Part shown: positions 20,532 to 32,057 of the stretch, in pieces
Layout: each line of letters begins with the position of its first letter
How positions within the stretch are numbered: position 1 is the stretch's first letter
Assembly (NCBI GenBank): GCA_945859605.1
Contig: OX243825.1
Span: 318,270-382,269, forward strand
DNA length: 64,000 bases
Direction of reading: 5' to 3'
Source of the DNA: Lumbricus rubellus
Lineage: Eukaryota > Annelida > Clitellata > Crassiclitellata > Lumbricidae
The notes under the pieces: model-generated
The model's database searches: none
What the model was told of the DNA's origin: nothing
The model's input: the letters and a program-made list of their open reading frames with translations, nothing else
Program-made: the position numbers and the translations under genes

Positions 20532-23411
20532 GTGTCGTCTTGTGATGGGATTGCCGTAGTTGTTGGCTGCTGCTGTAGTCGTTGTTGAGCTGAACATCAT
20601 CATCGTTGTCTTGACTGGAGTTCCATCAGGTGATGAAGAACAGACAGTCGATCCACCTTTCGTCGTTCCAAGCATCTTCAGACCTTCCGTCGCTCCACCA
20701 CCTCCACCCACTCCTCCCACTCCCCCTCCCACTCCTCGGCAGTCGACCTTGACGAGAGGATGCTGCTGATGTCGTCGGTGGCCGCAGTTCATCCTCCTCC
20801 TCCTCCTTCGTTTTCTCAGCAGCACCGCCATCACACACAGACAGATGACGATGACGAGACAGATGCTACCAACGATGACTGCGATCGTCATGACGATCGG
20901 TTGAAGAAAGAAGAAATCTGAAGCGGATGAGGATGAGGAGGAAGAGGAAGAGTCGACGAATGGAATCGTTTGATTGACGACGATGACGACGACTCCACTC
21001 GTCCAACGAACTGGAAAACCTTCATCGGAAGCAACGACTGTGAGATGAAAAACACGGAAGCTCATCTCATCCAGGTTCTGACTCACGTAGACCGTTCCAA
21101 GGATGGGATCAACGTTGAAGTATCTCGTCCCTTCCTTCTCCTCTCTCCGATCTCCCGTCCTCTCCAACCTGTATCCCACCTTTCCATTGTTGTCCGTGTC
21201 AAGGTCGCGTGCTATGACCGTCGCAAGGACAAATCCAACTGGGACTCGATTTGAGATGTGGACAGTGTTGTTTGTCCTTGAAGGAAACTCAAAGCGAGGG
21301 TCGTTATCGTTGACGTCATCAACGTATATGGCAACGCTGGCTGTTCCGCTGAGTGGCGGGGAACCAGTGTCGACGGCTACAACGGCCAAATGGTAAACCG
21401 GATGTTCCTCTCGGTTCAACGTACATCCGGTTCGAATGGTTCCGTTCTGTGGATCGATAAGGAAGCAATCTGTCGCCTGATTCTCAGACAGGAACGAATA
21501 TCTAATGAGATTATGTGGCGCCAGGTCACGGTCGACTGCACTCACCTGTCCAACAACCAATCCAGGTGACTCATTCTCAGCGATGTGGAACGCGTAACTG
21601 TGACGCGTGAACGTCGGCTTGTCATCGTTGACGTCAGTGACGCTGAGCTGGATAAGAACAGAACCAGTCCTTGATGGAATTCCTCCATCAATCGCCAGAA
21701 CGTAGAACTGGTAGCTGTCGGTGATCTCGCGATCGAGTCCCTGCCTCGCAGTCACCAGACCGTGACCATCGACATCAAAGGCAGACGCCGCTGCTTCAGA
21801 TGCGAGTGATGCTGCGAAGATGCTGTATCGCAGTCGTGCATTCTCATCCGCATCAGCATCTGACGCATTCAGCTGAACAATAGCCATCCCATTCGCATTG
21901 TTCTCAGCCACAGAAGTCGAGTAGACTTCTCGAGAGAAGATCGGACGGTTGTCGTTTTCATCGGCCACGACCACTTGGATCAGTCTGACGGTCCTCTGTG
22001 TCGGAGTTCCACCATCGGAGCAGATGAGGCTGAGGTTGAAGCGACTGACCATCTCTCTGTCGAGTGGCATAGTCGTCAGGATCTGGTATTCAGTCTCAGA
22101 TTGTTGCGAGAGAGGTCGTTGAACGAGTGAGAATTGACCGTCAATCATCATACAACTCACCGATCCGTTTCTGCCAGAGTCAGCATCGACGACGGTCACA
22201 TGAGCGACGAATGTTCCAGGCGGAGCATTCTCAGGAACTGACGCCATGTTGGACCCGACGATGGCCGCCAGGGTGTTCACCGTCACTTCCGGTCTGTTGT
22301 CGTTGACGTCATCGATCGTCACGGCTACGGTGACGTCAACCGGATGTGAGTCTTGACCGAGGTCTTCAGCTGTGACGATGAGGTGATAGGTGTCGAGGGT
22401 TTCGCGATCAACGGGTCCTATGAGGATGATCTCACCAGTGATGTTGTTGATATCGAAGACCTGACCATATAAAGACCTCGTCTGTGGTGTGAAGCCATAC
22501 ACGATTCTTCCATTGGCTCCCAGGTCGACATCAACGGCATGAACCCTCACGACCACAGTCTGACTTCCGGTGTTCTCTTCAACGTTGACGTCATAGTTCT
22601 GTCGATCGAAGACTGGTTCATTGTCGTTTGAATCAAGAACTCGAACCGTGACATTGAGAGAGTCAGTCATCGACGGCATCCCTCCATCAAACACAATCAA
22701 CTTCATTCGATATTCATCCTCTGTCTCGCGGTCCAATCTCTCTCGCAGCAGAAGTCGAACATCGAGAAATCCATCGAGTTTTGGAGTGACTCGCAAACCG
22801 AATTTGTTGTGATTTGATTCGAGTCTGTATTCCTTGACACCGAACTCTGGACTGTCTGGATCGGTGGCGGAAGGCAGAAGGAAGGTGCTACCAACCGAAG
22901 CCGACTCAAGGATGGGAAGGAAGACACTGGAGTCAGTGAAGCGTGGCGGATTGTCATTGACATCAATCACTTCGACGAAGATTTTGATGATGCGAAAGAA
23001 GTCGACAGGTTGAACTGTGACGTCAGCGCTGACCTCACAGAGCGACTTATGACGACAGGAAACGATACTATCTCTGTCAATGACGCCTCTCGTTCGCAGA
23101 ATGCCATCCCTCAATCCAAGCGAAAGTGGAATCAGAGGTTCAGAGAGGAAACGGAATTCGAGCAGTTGGATCTCATGCTTCTGGTATTTGCGTTTGAATC
23201 CTGAATCGTTGATTAGATTACCGAACCTCACTCCAGGATTCTCTTCTTCTCGGATCCGATATCGAAGCGTGTCGTCTGCAAAACAATCTCTAATGATGAC
23301 GATGAAGAAGATGAGGAAGATGAGAGCTGCACCTGTCACGCTCCAGTGCTGCTGCTGCTGTTGCTGCCATGGTCCACGGAATCTCTTGTCACGCTTCAGT
23401 GGAAATGCCAT
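20532..23411 (-). CDS. Protocadherin gene A, first coding exon (seven cadherin repeats, membrane segment)
   Basis: 960 codons. Start ATG at 23411 has good context (GACCATGG). Residues 25-45 are a hydrophobic signal sequence, then DDTLRYRI begins EC1. Seven cadherin repeats follow; their calcium-linker motifs end near residues 158 (DVNDNPPRF), 268 (DSNDNEPVF), 376, 493, 602 (DVNDDKPTF) and 709 (DVNDNDPRF). EC7 lacks the linker, as expected next to the membrane. A Ser run (841 region) precedes a membrane helix at about 838-865, then a stop-transfer KRRRRRRR and a Gly-rich tail. Gene strand reads CAC then GTGAGT at 20531, a phase-0 donor. CDS: join of 20532-23411, 12355-12444 and 7155-8003 on the minus strand, 1272 residues. 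Family role: calcium-dependent homophilic adhesion at the cell surface, typical of neural delta-protocadherins. Without splicing the frame would stop 11 codons later at 20496. Confidence 0.95.
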
Positions 23412-23469
23412 GGTCCTATGAACTCAGTGAAGTTGGTTAACGATCGTTAAATGGAGGTCATTCTTCTGC
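23412..23469 (-). other. Gene A 5' UTR segment with splice acceptor
   Basis: 58 nt upstream of the start codon, the gene strand shows TGTATTTTTCAG immediately before 23469, a strong acceptor with a T-rich tract. The start codon exon therefore probably begins at 23469 and is preceded by a non-coding exon. Confidence 0.6.
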
Positions 23470-24575
23470 CTGAAAAATACAAGTAACATTAGTTTTCTGA
23501 TTCATCCAATGATGTGTTTAATAAAATTCATTGACAATTAGACATGATTGTGTATAAATATGCATAGACAATTAGACATGATTGTGTGGGTTTTTGTACA
23601 CTTGCAGTACTGACACGTGAACAACATCGAACAACATTGAACAACATTGAACCGAATGCATGCCGTTAAAAGAGATTTGAACAGAGAAGATGAAAGTTAA
23701 GGAGACGAGAGAAAATAAAGAGAAAGTGGTTTATAAGATGACCGTCACTCGTTGAAGGTCAACAGCGAACGACGATCATTCCAACCTCAGTTCATCAACC
23801 AACCACAATGAATTGATGCTAACAATCTCAGCTTCTTCAATGCACAAAACATTTTGAACAATGGAGAAGCAAGGAAACGATTTGTCTCTGCAGTACAACA
23901 GGAGATACAACCGAAACAACAGCAGCAACAATAGCAAAAGCAACAGCAACAGCAACAACAACAGCAGCAGCTGCTGGGAAGTCGGCATTCTATGTATAAT
24001 ACGATACAATGTCATGTACGACGACGACGACGACGACGACGACGGATGATTTAGTTTGGAAGCGACTGAGTTTCGTTGATTGGTTTCGCCATTTACAACG
24101 TCCACTCCTCCCTCTTCCCTCTTACTCCTCCCTCTTCTTACTCCTCCCTCTTCCTACTCCTCCCTCTTACTCCTCCCTCTTTTCCATCTTCCTATTCCTC
24201 CTCCTTCTCCTCCTCCTCCTTCTTCTCCTCCTCCTCCTCCTCCTCCTCCTTCTTCTCCTCCTCCACCTCCATTGCAAATTACGGTCGTCGTCTATTCCGT
24301 GTCTGGCGCCGTTGACCACAATAATAAAAAAAAACTCTATGAATGTCAGACGAATCTCGTCAGTTTAGGAAAAGCTTACGATACGGTTACAATAATTATT
24401 ATAGTTTTACAATAACAGAAGCAGACTGAATGATCTGAATCTGAATCAACGCGACACAGATGGACGATGATACAACGCTATTCACAACAAGACAACAAAC
24501 TCAGTAACATGTATACGATTGTAGTCGAACGTCGGTTTAGGGACAAAATCTTGGTATACCTGCTCAACAGTCTCA
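23470..24575 (-). other. Possible gene A 5' UTR intron
   Basis: If the donor at 24581 pairs with the acceptor at 23470, this is a 1.1-kb intron. It includes a CAG/CAA tract (23910-23975), a GAC run (24018-24045) and a pyrimidine (CTC/TTC) tract (24100-24260). No coding exon seen. Confidence 0.3.
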
Positions 24576-24581
24576 ACTCAC
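24576..24581 (-). other. Candidate 5' splice site of a gene A leader exon
   Basis: The gene strand reads GACAAG then GTGAGT at 24581-24576, a consensus donor 1.1 kb upstream of the 23470 acceptor. The exon side would be a GA-rich leader sequence. No promoter element was identified. Confidence 0.3.
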
Positions 24582-24582
24582 C

Positions 24583-25120
24583 TTGTCTCTCTCTCTCTCT
24601 ACCTTGACAAGAATAACCTTATGCTAACATTCCAATCCGGTCACTCAACAAAGACCTTACTTGTTCGCCTTCTGTCAGACAATTGTTTTGTGTGCCATTG
24701 ACAAGTCAGAGGTTACTGTATTGACACCGATTGATATAATAATTATTATTATGGACGAATGGATGGATGGGGGTATTGAATAAGTATTGTTAGTTGTGAT
24801 GATGAATGTGGATAAAAACCGATTCCAATAGATATCGTGTCTGAATTTTTATGCAGACGAAGGTCAAACGAAGGTCAAACGAAGATCAGATGAAGGTTGT
24901 TCAAATGGATCGAAGGATCAAATGGAATTCATCCAAATAATTCGCTTCTAACCATTTTATACGAACGTCTCTCTATTTGTCTCTGTCTCTGTCTGTCTCT
25001 GTCTCTCTCTCTCTCCTGCTGGCCTCTTCGCTTGTCTCTGCTGGTTCCATCAATCTACCTTTAAGTCCTACTTATGCTTAATTATAATGGCTGCAGACGG
25101 ACTCTCAAGAGACTGTGTAT
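24583..25120. other. Unassigned sequence upstream of gene A
   Basis: Unique sequence with a short CTCTGT run (24970-25015). It would contain or adjoin the gene A promoter if the leader-exon model holds. No TATA box or initiator was convincingly placed. Confidence 0.3.
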
Positions 25121-25124
25121 GTGT

Positions 25125-25176
<52 letters not shown>

Positions 25177-25420
25177 GACAGACACAGAGAGAAAGACAGA
25201 CAGAGAGAGAGAAGAGGAAAGGAACAATGTCAGCCATCTTGCGGTCTGTCATCTTGTGGAGGTCAGAATACTTATGTGGTCAATTTTCTTGTGGTCAGTT
25301 GTGGTCAGTTGTGGTCAGTTGTGGTCAGTTGGGGTCAGTGTTGTGGTGGTCAGTGTTGTGGTCAGTTGTGGTCAGTTATGGTCAGTTGTGGTCAGTGTTG
25401 TGGTCAGTCGGTCACTTCAC
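25121..25420. repeat. GACA array and 10-bp GTGGTCAGTT array
   Basis: (GACA)n at about 25138-25205, then about twelve copies of GTGGTCAGTT/GTGTTGTGGTCA at 25270-25415. Confidence 0.9.
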
Positions 25421-26011
25421 CTCAACACTGTTCTTAATTTGATCCGGATTTAGCGACAACAGTCGATAGACGACGACCAAGTACAACTACTTTATAGTTA
25501 TGCGATATTATCGTCTTGACAGAACTAATCCATCCTCCTCCTGCTCCTCCTTATTCTCATTCTTTTCCCCTTCTTCCTGCTCCTTCTTGTTCTTCTTCTT
25601 GTCTTCTTCCTACTCCTTCTTGTTCTTCTTCTTGTCTTCTTCCTATCCTCCTCCCTTCACTCACTTTTACGCCACCCCTCCACCACCCGCATCAACTAGC
25701 CAACTACTCCCACCAACCAAACGAAGAACACGGTCCACAATCACAATCCACATAAAATATGTCCCATTGATTGTTTTACAGTTGCCGTTAAGCGTTCATT
25801 CGAAAAATGATTGATTGATTGTATATACGTATATACTATAATTATGCAATATATATTTATTTATTTCAATATATTTGCAAATATATATATATAAGCTTAA
25901 ATTTAAATTTATTTATATAAATATTATATATCGTCTCTCCGTTTCAACCCAGCGGATAGGACGTAGTATATATTAGTTCATATTAATATGCTGTCGTGGC
26001 TTATATATATA

Positions 26012-26059
<48 letters not shown>

Positions 26060-26480
26060 CGCAATACTATAATTATTATACTCCGTTGGTCGCAGCTGCA
26101 TTCAACGATCGAATCCTCCTTCCTCTCTGTAATCAATGCACTTGTCTTCCGTGATTTCTTTTCACTGCAGCAGCAGCTGTGCATCAAGACTTTTGCATCG
26201 CTTACCAAGTGAACTCCGTTTCGCTCTCTCTCTTCAACTCTCACCATCTGTGTCTTGCATGTTATTCGGTGCAACAATCTCTCTCTCTTTCAATGCTTCA
26301 CATAATTATCACAGTCGAACCTATACATGTATACGTGTATTTCTTCATATCATACCAACCTGTACCTCGACTGCTGTAATTCAATTCTTGCAGACTCGTC
26401 AAGTAATACATATTTCGTCCACTTTAATGATATCCTCCGTTCTCATCAATCTGCTCAATGCTGTAAATCATATGATGGAT
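25421..26480. other. Unassigned sequence with CTT-rich and TA-rich tracts
   Basis: TTCTTCTTGT repeats at 25560-25640 and a TA dinucleotide run at 26005-26058. No gene recognised. Confidence 0.4.
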
Positions 26481-26489
26481 GATTTGAGG

Positions 26490-26740
26490 GACATGTGGCT
26501 GCTGCTGCACTGGCTCCCAGTTTATCATGTGGATAACAGAGTTCAATGTTTTCCACCTCTTTGGTCCAGACTCATCAACATAATTATACATATCAATGTG
26601 ATGATGATTATTATGACAGTCTCCAATCAGACCATGCGATGGTTGCGCTCTACTGTTCGTGGAGATATCCGGTCAGTCTTATGTTACACATCAACTTACA
26701 GTGGATCATCGTTTCATCCATTACACACCAGACCTTCCAC
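26490..26740 (+). pseudogene. Possible non-LTR retrotransposon (LINE) remnant
   Basis: The plus strand encodes LLLHWLPVYH near 26499-26530. This matches the LHWLPV motif that commonly follows the reverse transcriptase domain of Jockey/CR1/RTE-type LINEs. About 110 bases later the sequence reads RWLRS, also seen in that region. The intervening frame is degenerate. A single short motif is weak support. Confidence 0.3.
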
Positions 26741-26744
26741 CTGA

Positions 26745-27400
26745 CAGACTCTTCCGTTTCACTTGTGACGTCATTTGACCCCAGTGACCTTCAAACTGTC
26801 TCCAACACGAAATTCTTTAGACCAATGACCATGCAGCCTAAGATGTTGGTGCGTGAAATGCATTTGTGAAGTATAACACAACAAACTCTGGGTTAAAATA
26901 ACATGCGTATTGCGTACACACATACACAATACTGCATGTACAATAATTTATGAGGCGGCTTTTATATGAGCCTCATAAAGGCGACTTATGTAGCGCAGTT
27001 TCCAAGAATTCTTCGATAAACGGAAGTGGTTAACTTGATCGTAAACGTTTCTCCTTCATTTTCCATTGGAAGGCAGGAAACTTGCACCTGCAGAACGACA
27101 GTGGTTATAATATTCTTTCGAGGACATAACGAACCGTTTGGTGAAAATATTGTAGAGTAAGAGAGGCGTATAGTTTGAAGGTTCGATTGAGGTCAACGAT
27201 GTCAAGGTGACACACACAATGTCAACACATCCGCTGATGACCTTCAGCTGATTGAAGGTCAACCCGATGGATGATAATTATGGCGATCGTCATTGATTGG
27301 CTGTTGTTCATTTCGATTAATGACAGACCGGATATGACGTGGCATCTAAGAAAAAGACTCCCAGAGGCAACATGTAGGGAATGGTGCCATTGTGTTATGG
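26745..27400. other. Unassigned unique sequence
   Basis: No repeat, transposon terminus or supported exon recognised. Short open frames have no start context or homology cues. Confidence 0.3.
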
Positions 27401-27402
27401 GG

Positions 27403-27577
27403 TTAGAGGGGGTGGGTTCCGTTAGGGTGGGTTGCGTGGCTGGTCGCAGTGGGGCAGGGATGCTGCTGCTGCTGCTGCTTGCTGCTGCTGCTGCTGCTGT
27501 GTAATCGCGAGTTGATGGTCCGTGTCAATTGATGTAAGTCCGGAAATGTTCCATCGCCTCCTTCGTCCAATGATCCG
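27403..27577 (-). CDS. Candidate short terminal exon with Ser/Gln run (uncertain)
   Basis: Minus frame reads GGGSLDEGGDGTFPDLHQ, then LTRTINSRLHSSSSSSK, poly-Gln, and a stop at 27403. Composition is protein-like and resembles the low-complexity tails of the nearby protocadherins. It lies between gene B and gene A on the same strand. The frame is open upstream to a TAG at about 27615 that could serve as an acceptor (GGTCTGGTAG), but the pyrimidine tract is poor. It could be an alternative 3' exon of gene B or merely a repeat-driven frame. Confidence 0.2.
27455..27500. repeat. (CTG)n microsatellite
   Basis: Two CTG runs separated by CTTG at 27461-27500. Confidence 0.85.
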
Positions 27578-27739
27578 CCTCCCACTTCGCCTACCGACGG
27601 TTGGAAGAACTACCAGACCTACACTCCCCTGTGGATGCAAGGTGCCCAACAGATTTCGTGGAATATTTCTTTTTTATGTCGTCTCTTATCGAGGTTGGAG
27701 CAACTGGGTTCTGCGTCAAATGCTTCAGGAAATCTCCCA

Positions 27740-27930
27740 TCCATCCGTCCTTCCGTCCTTCCGTCATTCCGTCATTCCATCATTCAGATCGTCGGTGGAA
27801 GAAGATGAGGGTGGGAGGAGAATCGGATGGATGGATGGACGGAACAAGGGAAGTAGGGAGAGAGGGAGGAATGGAGGGAGAGAGGGAGGGAGTGAGAAGG
27901 CAGAGAGGAAGAGGTGACGTCGTTCCTAAT
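27740..27930. repeat. TCCGTCAT and GGAGGGAGA low-complexity tract
   Basis: Short TCCGTCCT/TCATTC repeats, then GGAGAGAGGGAG sequence. No gene. Confidence 0.6.
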
Positions 27931-27999
27931 TCAGTGGAATGAGTCGACGATGATTGACAGCTGTTCTAATCGAACGAACGATTAGCGGTTGATTCTGCG

Positions 28000-28335
28000 G
28001 GGCAGTGAGTGGGAAGGGGGAGTGAATGAGTAAGTGAATGAGTGAGTAAGTGAATGAGTGAGTAAGTGAATGAGTGAGTGAGTGGGAAGGGGAGTGATTG
28101 ATTGAGTGAATGAGTGAGTGAATGAGTGAGTGAATGAGTGAGTGAATGAGTGAGTGAGTGAGTGAATGAGTGAGTGAGTGAGTGAGTGAGTGAGTGGGGG
28201 GGAGAGAGGGCCAGACAGACGGACGTTGTCAGAGACAAACAGAGACAGTCAGACAGACAAGACAGACAAGACAGACAGACAGAGACAGACAGACAGAGAC
28301 AGACAGACAAACAGAGACAGACAGACAGAGACATA
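28000..28335. repeat. GAGTGAATGAGT array followed by GACAGACA array
   Basis: (GAGT/GAAT)n from about 28018 to 28197, then (GACA)n with AGAGACAGAC variants from about 28210 to 28330. Confidence 0.9.
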
Positions 28336-29198
28336 ATATGCGACTATGTGCATAGACGGAAGGATGACTGTGAGTTGGTGAACAATTAATAATGAACATG
28401 TTCTGCATGTTCATTAAGAGTTACAATAACACAACGTGATGTCGATGTAGATGAGCCGAACGTATTAAGCGTGTCTTATTGTATATGTAATTATGTATAG
28501 CCTAATTATGCGGTCATAGTAATTATAATCTTGTACATTGTTGGCAACAAAGAAATTGATCTGATTTTACTAGACATGGATAAATGATACTAGACATTTA
28601 GAGGCAAATGATGCAACATTTACTAACAATTCAATCCCTCGTCGTCCTCATCATCTTCCTCCTATCCACACGAGGGCAATGGACTAGAGACCATAAGCCA
28701 AGGACCAGGAATCATAGATCAGGGACCAGCAACCTAGGACCATGGACCATTAACTGTGGGCCAGGAGCCAAGGACCAGGAATAATGGGATAGGGACCACG
28801 GACCAGGGAATATGGATTATAGGCCATGGAACAGATACCTCACCACGGACCACGAAACACGGACCACGGACCACGGACCACGGACCACGGACCACGGACC
28901 ACGGATCAGGGACCTGTTCAGAAGAGAGAGATTGCTTCGATAGATGACTTCATCCGATTGGATCCAACTCCATCAAGATTGAGATAATAATTTATATCAC
29001 TGGCACAATAACATAATTATATCTTGTCATTTAACGTGCGTCGAATCTTTCACCCACGATAAAATAATGTCAAGCTATCTGTATTGGACAAGAAGTTCCT
29101 CAAGAACAGCATGAGAATTATATTATATGCACCATATATACATGCATACATATTATATTATACATGTATATATATAATAAACAGCACACACACACTTG
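28336..29198. repeat. Spacer with (CCACGGA)n array
   Basis: A 7-8 bp CCACGGA unit is repeated about nine times at 28838-28908. It is preceded by degenerate GGACCA units from 28675. Flanking DNA is unassigned. Confidence 0.7.
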
Positions 29199-29200
29199 TA

Positions 29201-29993
29201 CACTGTGTCCGGGTAAAAAGTAGACCCCAAACAAAAGTGTCATAACTCGGTCAAAACTTTTAGGATTTGTCTGAAATTTTAAACACAGCGACAGCGGCCA
29301 TATTTACATGAGATTCTAAAACCGATTAGAAATATACATGAGTTTGTCAAATTTATGAGTGTTTTCGTTGGAGCACCGAAAAATTGAACTTTCCAACATG
29401 GAAAACCTGAAAAGAAGTGAAATTCAGCTATAATGGTGCCCCGATATGTGTTCCTTGTTCTCGGACACACGACCGTGGACGTAGTAGATTAATAGCTATC
29501 CCGGGAGACACTCTGCTTCATATCCCGCAGCTGTGGCCGTCCAGAAGTCCAGACTTTGATCCGGAGTACATGTACTGAAGGAGCGCGTTTTTCGTTCACG
29601 CGTATTCATGACATCGATAACCGTAGGGCGTAGGGCGCGTCTGTTTGAAGATTGGCAGTGGCACTGGTTTAACCAGGTGATCATCGACAGGACCATCAAA
29701 CAGTAGCGTCTAAGTCTACGGTCGTGTGTCCGTGAACAAGATGGACATTTTGAACAGCATATTTAGCCAAATTTCACTTCTTTTCAAGTTTTCCATGTTG
29801 GAAAGTTCAATTTGTCGGTGCTCCAACGCAAACACTCATAAATTTGACAAACTCATGTATATTTCTAATCGGTTTTAGAATCTCGTGTAAATATGGCCGC
29901 TGTTGCTGTGTTTAAAATTTAAGACAAATCCTAAAAGTTTTGACCGAGTTATGACACTTTTGTTTGGGGTCTACTTTTTACCCGGACACAGTG
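29201..29993 (+). mobile_element. Mariner/Tc1-superfamily inverted-repeat element, non-autonomous
   Basis: A 793-bp element starting CACTGTGTCCGGGTAAAAAG and ending in its reverse complement, flanked by TA on both sides (29199-29200 and 29994-29995). Terminal inverted repeats run about 230 bp (29201-29432 and 29762-29993). They resume after a diverged stretch at CGGACACACGACCGT, for about 280 bp in total. The centre keeps plus-strand LWPSRSPDFDPEYMY (29531-29575), the motif around the third catalytic Asp of DDE_3/mariner transposases, and a DGHFEQHI-like C-terminal trace near 29741. The frame then hits stops. It is a deletion derivative. Confidence 0.88.
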
Positions 29994-30200
29994 TATATAC
30001 GAATAATGTACATGTAGATATGTATAATTTATATAGGTAGATACTTATTTGGCTTAGTGCGCTGCAATGAAGGAATGATTTGTAGTTGCAATGGATCTGA
30101 GAAAATTATTTGCTTTTGATGCATTCAATTTGTGGTCCGAGTGAGAAGCAATGAAGAGAAATTGAGTGAAATAAGGATAGAGAGAGAGAATTCTTTCATG

Positions 30201-30325
30201 TACAGGGTGGACCAAAAAAGACCCCCCCCCCCACCTAGGTCTTTTGTCAATATCTTGGCCAGAAGTAAGAATTTCGAATTGAAATTTGACAGCCTTAAAG
30301 ACAATTCAGAACAAAAGTTAAACAG
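30201..30325 (+). mobile_element. Single terminus of another mariner-type element
   Basis: TA followed by CAGGGTGGACCAAAAAAGAC and a C run, a common start of mariner-family ends. About 120 bp of AT-rich element-like sequence follows, to a GACA/GGAC microsatellite at 30321. No matching right end was found, so this looks like a truncated copy. Confidence 0.45.
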
Positions 30326-30519
30326 ACAGACGGACGGACAGACAGACAGACAGACGGACAGGCAAGCTTATAGAAGAGCGAACGAAGAGAGAAATGCACG
30401 TCCAAAGTGATCGTTGTATTTTGTCTATTATTTTTGTCACTCTCTTCCTGTTTGCCCCATGCATGCAACGTGTCCTCCTCTGGTTGGACGATTTCCTCAA
30501 CGTCAGAAGAGAATGTGGA

Positions 30520-30630
30520 GGAGGTGGAGGTGGAGGAGGAAGAGGAGGTGGAGGAAATGTGGAGAAGGAGGAGAAGGAGGAGGAGGAGGAGGAGGAGAAG
30601 GAGGGGAGGAGGAGGAGGCGTAGATGCCAA
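30520..30630. repeat. GGA-rich tract
   Basis: Purine-rich GGAGGA sequence with GTGGAGGA variants. Confidence 0.85.
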
Positions 30631-30717
30631 GGGAGCTGGACCGGAAGTGAGATCTGGGTCATGAACAAGGTTGGGTTAAAGGTCAATATGGGTTCATCGA
30701 TGCATTCATGAATACAA

Positions 30718-30912
<195 letters not shown>

Positions 30913-31515
30913 GTTGTTTGTAGCGAGAGAAATGGACGAAAGTTGAAGAGTTCAGCTGCAGGTTGAAGAATGCAAAAAAGACGAAGGTCATGTGGACAGG
31001 AAATAAATTCTAAAAATTGATTTGACTGCGATTCATATTATTATAATTATGAACAGACTTCGTGTCTTTATACTCAAGCTCTCGATGGAATTCCGTTGGT
31101 TGGGTTCTACAAGTCTGCGTGTGCCTACCAGTGCTGACTCCATTATAGTTATCTGAATGCACTATTCGTTCATTTACTTACCTTTTATTTTTAAGCACTG
31201 CATATTAATCAGTTCGGTTTTGCAATAAGCGCTTTCGCAAGGTAGGTCTACGTGAAGGGCGCTATAGTAATTGTTTCCTTCCAACTGTGCACTGGAATTA
31301 GTTTGCGCATTTCCTTCTCCAGTTTTTCTCGGCCACATCCATTTCCTTAAGTCGAATGCAAAGCCAACAATTTATGCGTCGACAAAAGCTGCTTTCAACT
31401 GCCAATCTTGATTCCGTCGACGACTAAGTTGATCAGAATGAACGAGAAATTGGAAGAAATTGGTAGAGACGACGAATAGAGAGCCAGTCGTTCGGTTTTG
31501 GGAAGCCACTTGAAG
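30913..31515. other. Unassigned unique sequence
   Basis: No repeat or exon recognised. Confidence 0.3.
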
Positions 31516-31519
31516 AGAG

Positions 31520-31523
31520 AGGC

Positions 31524-31574
<51 letters not shown>

Positions 31575-31575
31575 A

Positions 31576-31614
<39 letters not shown>

Positions 31615-31740
31615 GAGCGACAGAAAGATAGACAGCAAGACAGAGACAAATACAGACACAGAGACACAGACACAGACATAGACAGACAGATAAATACAAA
31701 CAGAAAGAAAGAATGAAAGAGACAGAGAGAGAGAGAGAGA
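31520..31740. repeat. (GACA)n array with GAGACACAGA tail
   Basis: Two (GACA)n runs split by GAAA (31522-31615), degenerating into GACACAGACA and GAGA. Confidence 0.95.
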
Positions 31741-32057
31741 GTGGATGAAATTCCAGGATCTGCATCGACTCTCTTTCCACTAGTTTTCTTTCGAATCAAT
31801 GAAATAATAATCTCTGTCGAGTTGTTCTTTAAAGAAGAAGAAGAAAGACGAATAAATAATAAAATAATTAATATACTAATTGCAATTCGTCGCTCAAAGA
31901 CGCCGCCCACCTCGACCCACCCCCACCACCACCCCCACCACCACCATAACCCTTATCTTCTTTCTGACTCAACAGGTCAAAGGTTGTGCCGTGATTGAAG
32001 AGGAAATCCTTCATGGACTCTGGTTCGAATCTCGACAAACGTTTCTTTCACTCCACT

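Noticed and set aside
32020..32045. tRNA B-box-like GGTTCGAATCTC
   Set aside because: No matching A box or cloverleaf stems around it.
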